Positions 25,603-40,600 of a stretch of DNA of 64,000 nt are shown here, one piece after another (the stretch's first letter is position 1; the number at the start of each line of letters is the position of its first letter). Source of the stretch: Paraescarpia echinospica (lineage: Eukaryota > Annelida > Polychaeta > Sabellida > Siboglinidae); NCBI GenBank assembly GCA_020002185.1, contig CM034536.1, positions 10,378,764 to 10,442,763 on the forward strand, given 5' to 3'. Made by a program: the position numbers and the translations under genes. The notes beneath the pieces are model-generated. The model was given only the letters and a program-made list of their open reading frames with translations, searched no databases and was not told the DNA's origin.

Positions 25603-28600
25603 TGCACACAGGTCACTGAGAGTCACACACACAGGTCTCTTACCGTCACATACAAAGTTAACCCAGCCACACACAGGTTATTTAGGGTTACACAGTGATG
25701 CACACAAAGGTCTACGGGTTACACAAAGGTCACTTAAGGTCACGCCCACAGAAGTCTCTGAGAACTTTCAAAGATGGCCAACATTCCTGTCTACTTAACA
25801 TCATTTCCTTCCACGAGAATCTACCTACATGTGGTTGACTCAATGCTAAACGGCTGCGTCTTGAGGCTGAGACCAAACAACTTGACGGTCCAGTAGAAGA
25901 GTCCGCCATACACCACAATGTTGCACACCCAACGGATGGTCTTGGCCAGCCAGCCTACCATCGGCAGGTCGTTCCCTTCTCTCACTGAAAACAAAAACAC
26001 AACGTCACCAACATTTTAAAATGCTAACTAGATCAATGTGACTTTACCAATTTTACAGGTTGATAAGAAAAACAATTTCAATCACAATGCAACAACACAA
26101 AGAAACAACTTACACAGGCCAATCTCTCAACAACAAAACCGTTCCACCAACAAAATGTGCTTTTCAAATTTGTTGACCCTCAATAACGTGTGATATATCA
26201 GGTTACTGCTCAAAACACACATACATACACCTTTAAAAAACCTACACCCCCAGTACACCTACCAAGGGGCGTGTATCCCATCCAGTGCCTCAGAAAGCCA
26301 TCAGTGACCAGGGGCACACACACGACCATGTACAGCCAGTTGAAGAAGTTGTAGTTTCCCGTCAAGATTATGAGGAACATGAGTACAACCTGGCAACAGA
26401 GGCAAACACAAAGGTTCACATAGTCTGAACACTTTCCACTTCACATCACCAAGTCATACACAGTACCATACACAAAGGTTCACATAGTCTGAACACTTTC
26501 CACTTCACATCACCAAGTCATACACAGTACCATACACAAAGGTTCACATAGTCTGAACACTTTCCACTTCACATCACCAAGTCATACACAGTACCATACA
26601 CAAAGGTTCACATAGTCTGAACACTTTCCACTTCACATCACCAAGTCATACACAGTACCATACACAAAGGTTCACATAGTCTGAACACTTTCCACTTCAC
26701 ATCACCAAGTCATACACAGTACCATACACAAAGGTTCACATAGTCTGAACACTTTCCACTTCACATCACCAAGTCATACACAGTACCATACACAAAGGTT
26801 CACATAGTCTGAACACTTTCCACTTCACATCACCAAGTCATACACAGTACCATACACAAAGGTTCACATAGTCTGAACACTTTCCACTTCACATCACCAA
26901 GTCATACACAGTACCATACACAAAGGTTCACATAGTCTGAACACTTTTAGTTACACCATTACTTAAAAAGGGATCGAGGAGCAAGACAGAATTACAGACC
27001 AGTGAGCTTAACATCAGTTTTATGCAAATTATTAGAAATGCTTATTAGAGACCACATGGGGGAATTCCTTGTAAAACACAAATTAATAAATGAATCTCAA
27101 CACGGGTTCCTAAAAGTTAAGTCTTGTCTAACCAATCAGTGAATCTCTTATGTTTTAGAAGAAATTATAAAGTGGGTAGACGATGGGTCACCAGTGGATG
27201 TTATCTACTTAGATTTTCAGAAAGCATTTGATAAAGTGGCACATTAAAGATTGTTACTTAAACTAAAAGCCCATGGTATAGGGGGTGGTGTGATCAGTTG
27301 GATACAAACATGGTTGACAGACAGAAGACGGAGAGTAATAGAAGAGGGGTAGATTTCAAAATGGAAACCAATTTTGAGTGGAGTGCCACAGGGGTCGGTG
27401 TTGGGACCTATATTATTCTTGACATAAATTATTTGGATGATGATGTATCAAACAAAGTACTGAAATTCGCAGATGATACAAAAGTGTTCAGACCAGTTAA
27501 AACAGATGCAGATAAACCCACTTTACAGGATGATCTAGCCAAATTGGTCAAATGGTCTGAAAAATGGCAAATATTATTTAATTTTGGAAAGTGTAAATGC
27601 ATCCACATAAGACATGGAAAGGTGAACAAAGAATACATAATGGGGGATACTATATTAGGTAAAACTGTAAAAGAAAAGGACTTAGGAGTAACAGTTTGTG
27701 CTGACATGAACATTTCAGAGCAATGTGAATTGCTGCTTCAAAGGGTAACCAAATACCAGGGCTAATTAGGAGAAATATCACATATAAAGAGAAACAGCTA
27801 ATTGTACCACTGTACAAAGCAATAGTTAGGCCACATTTGGAATATTGCATACAAGCATGGAGGCCATATCATAAGGACATAGATAAGCTAGAAAGAATTC
27901 AACGAAAATCAACTAAGCTGATTCCTGAACTGAAAGATCTTGGTTATGAAAAATGCCTATTAGACTGTAGGCTGACAACACTAGAGACTAGGAGACTAAG
28001 AGGAGACCAAATAGAAGTTTTTAATATATTGAATGGTTATGAGGATATTGATAGAAATATTGTCTTCAAACTGAAAGGCAGAATAATAGGCACAGGGCAC
28101 AATGCAGCATTAGTCAAGGAACAGTGTAGGTTGGATATGAGAAAGTACTCATTCTCTCAGAGGACAGTAAATGACTGGAACAAATTATCTGATGATTCTG
28201 TCAATGCTAGCAGTGTGATTATGTTCAAAAAGGGGTGGAAAAGTTTTGGACTCTTGATAAGCCAAAGGCTTAATTGTCTGCATACCGTCTGGAGCTTATA
28301 GCTCTGGATGGCAATCTTGTTCAATCATGTACTTCATCGGTTGCAGTTTGAATGGTGTATTAAATACAAGATGCGATTATTCACATTTAATTCACTAAAT
28401 GGGCAAGGACAAGAGTATCTATCTGAAATGAATACTCCCAGAAAGGTCCATTACGGACTGAGATCGCTGGAAGGTCTGACACATAACACACAATGGATAA
28501 AGCGGTAAACTGTGGGAGATTGTGCATCTATGGAACTGCATTCCCAGATGTGTACAGTACTAAAGACTCTGTGTTTTAACAGCAAATTCTTAAAGGAAAT

Positions 28601-31600
28601 AAAAATAAGGCATTAGCTAAAATCTTTTTTCTATGTGTACACAAAGTTTAACATTGTATGTAACATTTGACAACATTAAAAAAATTTAATACAGAAAAAT
28701 ACATTTGTAACATAAATTCGATTTTAAGCCCGTCTGTGAAGCGATTCCCGCGGAAAATTAAATTTTAATGAGCTAGGCGATCACGTGGGTATCATGACGT
28801 CACTTATGACACACACTCGCATCAGACCGACCCATTTTCATGCATTCATAGCATGTTTACAAGGATAGCTTTTGGGTCGAAACGAGCGTCAGAATAAGGG
28901 CCTCACCCAAGATCAAATTTCTGCCAGTCCAAATTTTTTTCAACATGCTACAAAGCGCGGTCGGGCATGCGATCGGACGCACGATCGAACGTATTGAATG
29001 AGAATTCCTAATTTGTATGTATACTTTTTGTTCAAAGCATGTTATTCACATTTTGTCCATTTGTAGATTTAGCAATTCTTGAATGTGTATCATTTTCTGT
29101 AGTCGGATATTTGTATTCCCATAATACGGTGACAGTTTCCGTAATATGCCGTAATCTGAGGTGAATTTCCGTAATGAATACGAAGAATCCGTAATGGTAG
29201 GCATCCCTGCAACAGTGAACACCAACACATCTCCTCGTTGGTTGATTAAAAAACCATACGATCCCAATATGACTACAGGTGTGGGTTTTCGATTTGCCGC
29301 GACCTATGTTTTTGCTAAAACCGTACCTTCGTGATGCGCCGTCGACATGAAATTGTTAGCGCGCATTTTTGCTAAATCACGGACGACAAGTTCGTCAAAT
29401 AAAGGAATACTTCTAAAAACTTTATACCATTGTAAAGAATGTTATGTTGTCGTTCCAATGATATTAAATATGTATCATTTAACGCGGACTGAACGATGTA
29501 ACTTGTAAGGGCTGCGTGACCGGTGGTTTGTCATAGTTTTACACCAGATCTGGCCAGATCCAACAGGTAATGCTAGTTAGTTACTGTGATAGTTACTGTT
29601 GTCTGTTAGTGGTCGCCGGTGCCTTTGATGCGGTTACAATTACGTCTAGGAAATCGTTTGGGAACGGAAAGACCGGGTTCTTCCCAGGCACTAATAATTA
29701 CAGCAATACACTCAATTGGTGCCTGCGTAACATCACCCAATCAGTTCACTAAACTGTCCAATCAAGCCTCGTTGTAATCGACGAGTGCTTATTGGAACTC
29801 CCCACCCTGATTATTTGGTCTACGCAAGTGTTGCCTGCTTTTCAAACAACCACCGCTAACGGTTAGGTGACAATTACCCTAGCAAGTCGAGGCCTTAATT
29901 GGTTTCAGGCGTGTGTCGGGCAGGTGGCCAGGCGATGCGGGTGGTCGATTTTCAAAACCAATCTCAGTAGATTTTGTAACTGGCTTCGCGGCAGTTTCAA
30001 TGACGTTGTAAAAATGGCATGGACATCCAGTGCAAAAATACGGCATGGACGGATATGGAAGGGCCAACCTGGCGGACCCATCCACAATCAATTTCACCCG
30101 TCCAAAATAGCGATTTTCGAATTTTACCCGTCCAAATGACGGGTGGACCCCGTCCAAATGACTGGTGGATGGTTCTCTGGGTGAGGCCCTGGTCAGAATG
30201 AGTTACTGTGCAATATTCCGACGTAATACAAACACTAGTCATCATAGAGGAACAAGCATTTATCTTACGGTTCCACATGAATAAAATTTTATTCAAAACA
30301 ACGAATGCGAATGGGCCTACAAGTCGACTAGGTTTCGCCGAGCTTGCCTTGGGCTCGTTTTCAGAATAATTATATCGAATGCAATCAACGGGAGATAATC
30401 TACACAACTAAACATACATAGCAAACAGATAGTGCATTGAGCTACAGAAAGTAACATGTATAATCTCATAATATCCCTAGAATATTGATATATGAAGCAG
30501 GAGTACAATTTATCATAACAACTTAAATCAGTCAGAGAGTTTCTGTTGGTGCCGCTAGCTCAGTTGGTAGACGCGTTGGTTTCTTGCCACATATTTTACA
30601 ATCGGGCGACGCCGGTTCAATCCTGACAGCATGCAAACTATTGATTTTCTTTACACTTTTTTGTTTATGTTTTCACAAAGTAATATCAACCAAATCATTT
30701 AGTATACTATGATGCACTGTTTGTAAATATTTTTTATTTTTGTAGTAATTATTTATTCACCACAAAAATGAAAATATGGTCATTATATATAACAATGTTT
30801 CTCAATTGTATTTATCCAGATAGATCACAATCTCTTTTTACATATATAATTACAATATATTACCGTACAATACATGTACAATTAATAAATTATATATCCA
30901 TTACATTATATTTGTTTGACTAAATAAAATTTAGAAACATCGTTATATAATTCCCATATTTTCATTTTTTTGGCGAATAAATAATTACTACAAAAATATA
31001 AATTATTTACAAACAATGCATTATAATATAAATTGATTTTGTTTATATTATTTTGTGTAAACAAAAAATGGGCCAAGTGGCCCTGAAGACCTTTGGACTA
31101 ATACGTCTATATGTGACCCCGGCTGACCAAATGAGTGATAAGTCGGAAAAATTGTAACATTGTTTTCTTACATCCTTGTAAAGGTTTGGTAGGGTGCTTT
31201 ACACGGTTTCAAAAATTATGACTGCTACAAAAATTGGCAAAGTTATGGAGCATTGAACATGGTAGGGATCAAAAAGTGAAAATGAAGAAAACGGCTGTTG
31301 AAGTTTTACATGTTATATATGCAAATGGATTGCATGGAAATATTACATGCACAAGATTCAAATGTGGCACACAGTATGTAATATGTATGTTATGTTGCAA
31401 TGATACACTGGAAGTACAAATGTGCTGCTACAAAGACTTATCAAGTTATGCCAGATTATGCCTTTATGTGTAAAACTAAGAGGACAGATTATTTGAGAGC
31501 AAAAGGTAGACTCACTGTTTGACACAGTTTAAAACCTACAGGCAACTGTCCAGTTTAACAGGGGTCTAGTGGCTTAATTCTGTCTGTTGACACAAGCTAC

Positions 31601-34600
31601 TGCCAGTGACCAATTACACATTAGTCACAGTTTCCATCAAACAATAGCAGGCAGAGAATCTTAGCTCCACAGCTGGGTGTAATACACAACCAGAGCCACC
31701 ACTGATTCATGGTCAAGTAGATTAGCTCAATGCACCAACTAAGACAATGCACAACACTGTGAGTGACAGTGTCCAGAGTGAGGCCTAAGCAGTGTCCTCA
31801 TTGCTGAATAGATCAGTTAAACCTGCCAAGTGGGAGACATTCTGCACAAGTGTTCATTAATCCTTAGTGATTGTTCAGAACACCAGACTGACCACATACC
31901 TAAACAAAGCGAATGTAATAGGTGAAGAACAGGCAGTGTTCAAATAGGGGTATTGGTTGAATTGTATTTGTCTCGACGCAAAAGGCTTTATTGTGCCTTT
32001 ATCGATTATAAGAAAGCATTTGATTTAGTAGACCGGTCCTCCCTGTGGTCTAAGATAATTTCATGCGGTATTAATGGTATTGTGTTGAAAGTTGTATACA
32101 ACATGTACAAAAATGCTAAATCATGTATAAATGAGGGCCAGGCTGTGCCAGCCTTCTTCTCATGTGTAGAGGTATGGCAAGGAGAAAACTTGTGTCCTTT
32201 GTTATTTGCTATTTACCTGAATAATTTTTAACACTGTTAGTCACAATTATAACGGACTTGACATGGCAGCTGGTTAAATTTACATATATAGTGTATAGCG
32301 GAACTATGTCAACTCTTCTAATGGTTGACATTTGGTTGTTTCAGGTGTCAACTATATTGTGAATCTGTAATTATTAGTCTATAGTGATACAATTGATTTA
32401 CACAGTACCATATCTACACAAGGCATGGCAAGCATAAACAGAACAGTAGAATGCATTTGATATCAATAAAGTGTAGGATATTTCACTCTATAGTTGTCCA
32501 GAATATTAATTTTCTATGTTTGTCACCTACAGGTTTCTACAGACAATACATCTTTAACCAACAGACACCACAGTCACACCATTTTATAATAATTAAATTA
32601 ACATCAAAATAAACACAACTTGCAATTATAGAAAATCAATAGTTTTGAACATAAAAAGTGTTAGGCAACTGTTCAGTCTAACAGGGGTCAAGTGTGACTA
32701 CTCTGCCTGGGCGCTGTGACCAATTAAAGATTAGTCAAGGTCCCAATGGAACAGTAGCACTAGGCTGCAGAGTTTAGTCATGCTGTTGACTTTGTGGCAC
32801 ATTAAACAAAATCTACTGTTGTGGGTGGTCTCAAGGGCCCTTCTCAAAACCACATCACTAGGTAATGTAAAACTTTTGCACTTTGGGGGCCCCTTAGGTG
32901 CCCTTAGAATGATTCAATCAAATACAGATTTCTTGTATATAGTGGCAGCACCCTAAGATACATATATGCAAAATTATAAAAAAGTTGAAAAGTTTTTGAA
33001 AAATTAGCAAAATTTTACATTTTTACCAGTTTTGGGGTCCTTGGAGGCCCTTAAAATGATTCAATCAAATACAGATTTCTTGTGCATAGTGGCAGTGCCC
33101 TAAAATATATGTCTGTGCAAAATTAGAGAAAAAGTTGCTGAACGGTTTCTGAGATACGGCAGCTAATGGCGGACGCAGAGTGATGGCAATAGTCCCTTGG
33201 ACCTTCGGCCAAAGGACTAAAAAGTGTAAAGAAAATAAATGGTTTGCATGCTGTTAGTATTGAACCGGCGTCGCCCGATTGTAAAATAAATGATAAGTAA
33301 CCAACGCGCCTACCCACTGAGCTAGCGGGACCAGCGGAAACTCTTTGACTGATTTAAGTTGTTATGATAAATTGTACAACTCCTTCATATATCGATTTTT
33401 TAGTGATATTATGAGATTATACACGTTACTTTATGTAGCTGGATACAATATATGTTTGCTATGTATGTTTATTGGTGTATATTATCTCCCGTTGGTTGCA
33501 TTCGATATAATTATTCTGAAAACGAGCCCAAGCTCGGCGAAACCTGGTCGACTTGTAGGCCCATTCGCATTCGTTGTTTTGAATAAAATTTGATTCAGGT
33601 GGAACCGTAAGATAACTGCTTGTTCCTCTATGATGACTAGTGTCTGTATTACGTCGGAATATTGCACAATAACTCGTTTTGACGCTCGTTTCGACCCAAA
33701 AGCTATACTTGTAAACATGCTCTGAATGCATGGAAAGGGTCGGCCTGAAGCAAGTTTGAGTCATAAGTGACGTCACATCTCGGCATCCCGAAAAGCGCGC
33801 CAAAAATATGCATATTCGAAATTGTCCGGATGCACAGCATAAAATGTGGAATTTCTAATTCATTGAATTTGTTTGATTTTTTGGCTTGGTGGACGTGGAA
33901 ATAGATAGCAGGATGTAACATAACATGAATTCAAGCAATATATGTTTTTATTCCCTTTAAGACTCACTATTTTAGTATAGCATAAAATTAGGTAATTAAT
34001 TTTATTCATTTAAATAGTTTACCTATTTATATTATCAAAATACAGTGCAGTACATCAGGTTTCTATTGCCTTTACTTCTTACTGTGCCATTTGTAATACT
34101 GTACAGCACCACAGAATACAGATGCATAGACATGATGCAATAAAAATCAATAAATATTTACATTTACACAAAAGTACACTTATTTCCAATGTGATCTTCA
34201 AAAAATCAATAAGGTAATTAAAATAAATACAAATGATTTACACAAAGTTATTATCATAATCCACAAGATTAAATATATAAATGTACTTTAAAAGACTTCT
34301 TTTGTCCCGCATTCAGAAACCACCTCACTGTAATGGAATACAGAGGAATTGTCTGTTTATTATTGAAATTACGGGTATATTTAGGATAACACGGATTATG
34401 GTAGGATAATGTCCAATCTAACAATAGCCCCATCCAGTATTCGCAGGTGGCCTGCTATTATTGTTATTCATGCAGTGGATGTATTTACACACAACAAAGT
34501 GCCTGGCTCAAGGAAACAAAGCTGACTGTGTCTTCAGAGTGAAGCAAAGCAAGTAGCCATTCAGAACTCTGAGGAAGGGCTTGTGACCATTGTAATTATA

Positions 34601-37600
34601 ATAGCACCTTTTGTGGCTACAGTCCATGTCTATAATACTGGTCATGGACAGGACACACTAGAATTGGCTGATGTGCAGGATCTTACTGAGGAAAATTCTT
34701 TTCTTAGGAATTACAGAAGATTCTTACTTAGGAATTTTTAGGAATTAGATAATTTTTATGAAGAATTCTCAGGGATTAGAGAATTTATGTGAAGATTTTT
34801 CCATAGCCTTAAAATGACGATATGAATTTATTTTTTGGAGGAAATAAACAGTGAATCAATGAAGCAAGTTCAAGCAACTAGCATAGATATGGGTAGAAAA
34901 TCACAAAAGTCTGATTGGTAGACTAAGTTATCAACATATGAAGATTAGAAGAGGGCACTGAAAAAAATTATAACACACACCATAAACAATTGATTCTTCA
35001 CATATTTTTGATAAGTTGACACTGATGCTAAATTAATAAATTTACACCAGAATACATTTTAATCTACAATTTGTAAGCATTTATTTTATTCATTGAAGAA
35101 ATTCAATCTGTTTTATTTAAGCCTAACGAAAAACTTTCAGATGGAGTGGAACTTCACTATTAAGGTTCAGGACTGGACATTTGACCTGAATAGGAAAGTG
35201 TCCTAATTAGCGGGACAAATTTCCTATTCTTTACTGTCACAGACATAAGTCTGAATTGTCTTAAGATGACCTTAATAGCAAGGTGGCTGTATTACAGAGG
35301 TGACCATAGATGTACCTACTGCTATGTATTATACTGCTCTGGTGGGATATTCTGTGACAGACACAGCAGACAACGACTGTAGGAAGGCAACAATAACTAA
35401 TTACCTTACATGGATTAACACAGCAAACCTGTGATAGAGTGTACAACAGAGCAGTCAGAGTCAAGACCTCGGCCAACGACATTGGAGGGGAGTCAGGGGA
35501 AGGAATGGAGGATATACAGGAGGACAAAAGTGAGGAGGAAACCACCGAGGAAGTGGGAGAGAAAGAGGGAGGAAACAAGGCAGAGGAAGGCAGTGGGGAT
35601 GAAGCCAGGGGATTAGAGGAGGCAAACGTTAATGGGACTGAGGGAAATGCGGAAGAAAATCGGGAAAAGGTGGAAGGAAATGCAGGGCACAAACCTGGTG
35701 AGATAGGAATAGAGGGGAGTGTCAATGGAGGAACTGATGACTTCAAAAAGGACGAGAAGGGTGGGGATATCCAGGACTCTGGCGGGAATGAAGAGAGCGC
35801 TAAGGAAGGACCGGAGAAAGTCAATGAGGGGGAGGTGACAGGAACAGCAAAAGATGGTGACAACAGCGCAAAGGTAGGCAACACCTGTCAATTATGCACT
35901 TAGCTTACTCATTTTTACAGCCACGTTTCCTAGCAACCACACTTGGAATAATCTCCACGCAATACAGGAACAAACTGCCCAAACCCTGCTCTTAACACGG
36001 GTGTATCTGTAACTCTTACAAACTGGACATTTGTTCCTACAACCAGTGGGCCTGTCATCTAATTAGGAGCCTAAAACAACCATAGTGGACAGCTGTGTAC
36101 ACTAGAAAAACTCCTGTATGACCACTGCCTCGCCCCCCCCTGGTTGTCCAGGATATGCAGTAAATTAAACCCAACTCAATTCCATAAACATCATTGTCCA
36201 AATCATCTAGTGGATCAGCTTCCATTGAGAGGCAGACACTAATAAAAGGTTAACTTGGTGTAATATATCCTGACCAAGAAGAAGTATTAAAGTACATCTG
36301 ATAATGACCACATACACACCAGTCACTTTGACTGTGTTTTGTATTTGGTGTCACAAAGAGATCAAGATAGAACTACCGGCACGCATGATATTACAGGTGT
36401 CCAGTTATAACCAATGCTAAACTCGATTACTGTAACATTGTTACCTACAAAACTTCTCCCACCTGTTTGATTTCTTTCCATCAGTCGGAAACAGGAACAT
36501 TCATAAGTCTTCTGTGTCATTCCTGTGATTATACCCCAAATGGAAATATACATCCTAGTCCCTATGCAGGCGACAACGCAACAGATTCCGCCAGTTGACT
36601 CCTTAGTGAAAACGAGGCATGAGACTTACAGGCTCTATAGCACTGTCAATCTAAACATAATCCTTTCAGAGGTGCATAAGTGCTCAAATTAATTAGTTAA
36701 AAAATAAATTATAATAAATTGATTAACACTCAAATGGTGCATATGTGGCTATGCATTATATGCCACATTAAAGAGGTGGGTCTTTAGAAGTCACTCAAAA
36801 TTGCTAAAAATGTGATTGTCTTCATTTCAAGAAGAAAACTGTTCCACATCCATGGGGTCAACATCGAAAACATTTGATTACTGTATTGGCTGTTAGGTGG
36901 CAGCACACACAGGTCATTGCTGGCGAATAAATAACTGTTGAATGCATACCTGTCTGTTCACTATTCTCTCACAAATTAAAGATCATCAATCTTTGTCAGA
37001 GTGTAAAGCATTACAGATCATAGCTATTTATGAAAAACCCAAATCCATCCAGTTATTATGCACAATATGAACTGTATTACAATAACTATGGAGATGTTGT
37101 CAAATATAAAAGTAAATCTTGAAACATCACCAAAGGACAACACTACAGCTTTAATAAGATGGAACATTATTCAGTGTTACAGTTCTGTTCTGTTGATTCA
37201 ACCTCCCTCATAGTCAATATAATGAAGATCAATTTATGGAACACTTTGGCTAAATTATATGTAATGAATGTCCACTGTGTGTGTCTGTGTGTGTTGCTGG
37301 TGGTAGTGTGTGTGTGTGTGTTGCGCGTATGCATGCGTGTGTATGCGACGATATGCATGTGTGCACATGCATGTGTGTAAGTGCATAATGCGCATGTGTT
37401 ATCATTTTAACAATGTCCCACACACACACCAGATATATGTAATAAATATTTAGTGGACACCTGCTAAAGGGAACTTATTAGGATTCAGCCAAACAATTTC
37501 ATAAGCCTATGTTCCTTAAATCCAGGGGTAAGAAGTAAGGTGCCTAATAATTCTGGGCAGAACTGGGATTTTAGATTGACCCTTTTATGGTGGTTTATTG

Positions 37601-40600
37601 TATGCCTACCATGAATTTGAAATAATCACAGATTCAAAGTAATATTATTTATAACACCCACCAAAATCATCACACCATGGGCTTTGAAACGAGTAAACAT
37701 CACCAACAAATCCTGTACCAAATCCCTGAAATGTGAAGTGTATTTGATTAGCTATCCAAACAAGCCACTGGCCCCCACAAGCCCTTCAATGAGACTGCAC
37801 CTGCAAGAGGTGAGTTATTATGCTGGTCCTGTACACAGTCCCTGTGAGCTACAGGTGTTGAATGCATGGACATGTAGCCACTTGTCTGGTGTCCAGTGAA
37901 GCGTGACTGGTGTGATCAGTGTGTGGTGTCTAGGTCTAGGCTAGCAACAGGCCAATACAATGGAATAATTGCAAGGTGTGACGTGGTAATAACAGGCTAG
38001 ACACAGAGTTGAGGACAGACTCAAGGGAGGAGTGGACATAGGGTGTGGGCGGTACGGAGGCAGCAAGGAGGGGCAGGGTAGAGTATGGGCGTGGGCGGCA
38101 ACAAGAGAATGCCATCTTCCAAGATGAAGAAGGTGAGGTGTTGTAGGGCGTGGCAACCAGTAGTTGGAAATGTGGCGGGTGACAGAGAGGGTAACGGGTA
38201 TAGGGGGAGCGGCGTGGGAAATACAATAAGCATTTGTAAGAAGACACAACTGGAGAATGACAGGGTGAGTGGCAAGAAGTGGGAAGTTGGTCTGAGGCTG
38301 ACCATCCCCCTATATCAGGTGGCAGAATGGTGGGAATTCTCGGAGCTGGACTCTAAAAATGCTGGGAGACTGGCAACAAAATTGGTCAAAACACATACCA
38401 GGCTACATTAATAATTAATGAAAAGAAGTAAGAAAAGAGGGATATACACAACTAGCCGTGGGAAAGTATGAATTGTGGATTTATATATTAATAGAAGCAT
38501 TGTCAGAAATTGAACAATACATGGGGAAAGGTAGAGATGAGAGGAATTCAAGGATTATGGATGTGAAATCGAGGGGAGATGGTGACGATAGTGACATAAC
38601 CGAGTGTGGAGATGAGGGTGGTTGACAGAGAGGATGAAGAGATGATAGATAGGGTTTGAAAACACCTGGGAGCAGAATGGGAGGGAGAGGGAAAGGCATG
38701 GGAAGAAGCATTCTGAAATGAGAGGGAAAGCAGGTAGAGAAGTCAGCAGGCAACTGCTAGTGGCCAGTTGGGATACTAATTGGTGGTCACTGACCAGAAC
38801 TGAAATACAGAGAACCACTGTGTTAAAGCAATCAAGGGCACTAGAGTTGGTAAATGCCGTTTCAGAAATTTTGGCCAATTTTGAACACCCCACACTGACC
38901 ATGTCTTTCAGAGGAGACCCTAAAAGCACCTGGTTCTTTCAACCTGGTCTCTACACAAGGGGAAATAAAAGATCACACAAAAAGGGTAAATGTGTAACAT
39001 GTCGTTGACTCACCGAGGCAATGATATCTAACTATAAAACTCACTACTGGAATGTTTATACCTGGAAAATTGGGTATTCCACAATAATATAAAAAGTAAA
39101 ACTAGAACAGCCTAGACAATGTGGAAGGATCGATAGCAACGACTATAAACTACAAATGTTTTCCACAGGCTGGCCCTGGTACCCTTCTACCCCCCATGGA
39201 CCAGTCTACCCCAAAGACAACCATGGGAAATCTCGCGAATACGGAGAACCAAGCAGGTGAGGTATCATATGGAACCTATTACTGCAACAATTCTACAAGC
39301 CACATTCATGTAACTAGGCTGTAACATGTGAAAATTATCAATGTAAAATTATCATGTGTGGGAAAAAATCTTTTATGCTCATATCAAAACAATCGATGGA
39401 TCCAGTACGTCATTGTTTACCTACGACACAATCAAAACAATCGATGGATCCAGTACGTCATGGTTTACCTACGACACAATCAAAACAATCGATGGATCCA
39501 GTACGTCATGGTTTACCTACGACACAATCAAAACAATCGATGGATCCAGTACGTCATGGTTTACCTACGACACAATCAAAACAATCGATGGATCCAGTAC
39601 GTCATTGTTTACCTACGACACAATCAAAACAATCGATGGATCCAGTACGTCATTGTTTACCTACGACACAATCAAAACAATCGATGGATCCAGTACGTCA
39701 TGGTTTACCTACGACACAATCAAAACAATCGATGGATCCAGTACGTCATTGTTTACCTACGACACAATCAAAACAATCGATGGATCCAGTACGTCATTGT
39801 TTACCTACGACACAATCAAAACAATCGATGGATCCAGTACGTCATTGTTTACCTACGACACAATCAAAACAATCGATGGATCCAGTACGTCATGTTTACC
39901 TACGACACAATCAAAACAATCGATGGATCCAGTACGTCATGTTTACCTACGACACAATCAAAACAATCGATGGATCCAGTACGTCATTGTTTACCTACGA
40001 CACAATCAAAACAATCGATGGATCCAGTACGTCATTGTTTACCTACGACACAATCAAAACAATCGACGTCATTGTTTACCTACGACACAATCAAAACAAT
40101 CGATGGATCCAGTACAATACGATGGATCCAGTACGTCATGGTTTACCTACGACACAATCAAAACAATCGATGGATCCAGTACGTCATTGTTTACCTACGA
40201 CACAATCAAAACAATCGATGGATCCAGTACGTCATTGGATCCAGTACGTCATTGTTTACCTACGACACAATCAAAACAATCGATGGATCCAGTACGTCAT
40301 TGTTTACCTACGACACAATCAAAACAATCGATGGATCCAGTACGTCATTGTTTACCTACGACACAATCAAAACAATCGATGGATCCAGTACGTCATGGTT
40401 TACCTACGACACAATCAAAACAATCGATGGATCCAGTACGTCATTGTTTACCTACGACACAATCAAAACAATCGATGACACAATCAAAACAATCGATGGA
40501 TCCAGTATGTCATTGTTTACCTACGACACAATCAAAACAATCGATGGATCCAGTACGTCATTGTTTACCTACGACACAATCAAAACAATCGATGGATCCT

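Noticed and set aside
30549..30630. tRNA gene
   Set aside because: Boxes A and B are good, but the stems do not pair as a cloverleaf and the same segment recurs within dispersed repeat A.
35431..35884. Minus-strand 207-codon Ser/Pro-rich ORF opposite ROCO exon 1
   Set aside because: Shadow of the purine-rich acidic exon on plus.
37684..37899. Exon-like [19 protein letters not shown] with AG and GTGAGT sites
   Set aside because: It would leave one extra base and break the agreed phase between 35873 and 39169; kept only as a remote alternative exon.
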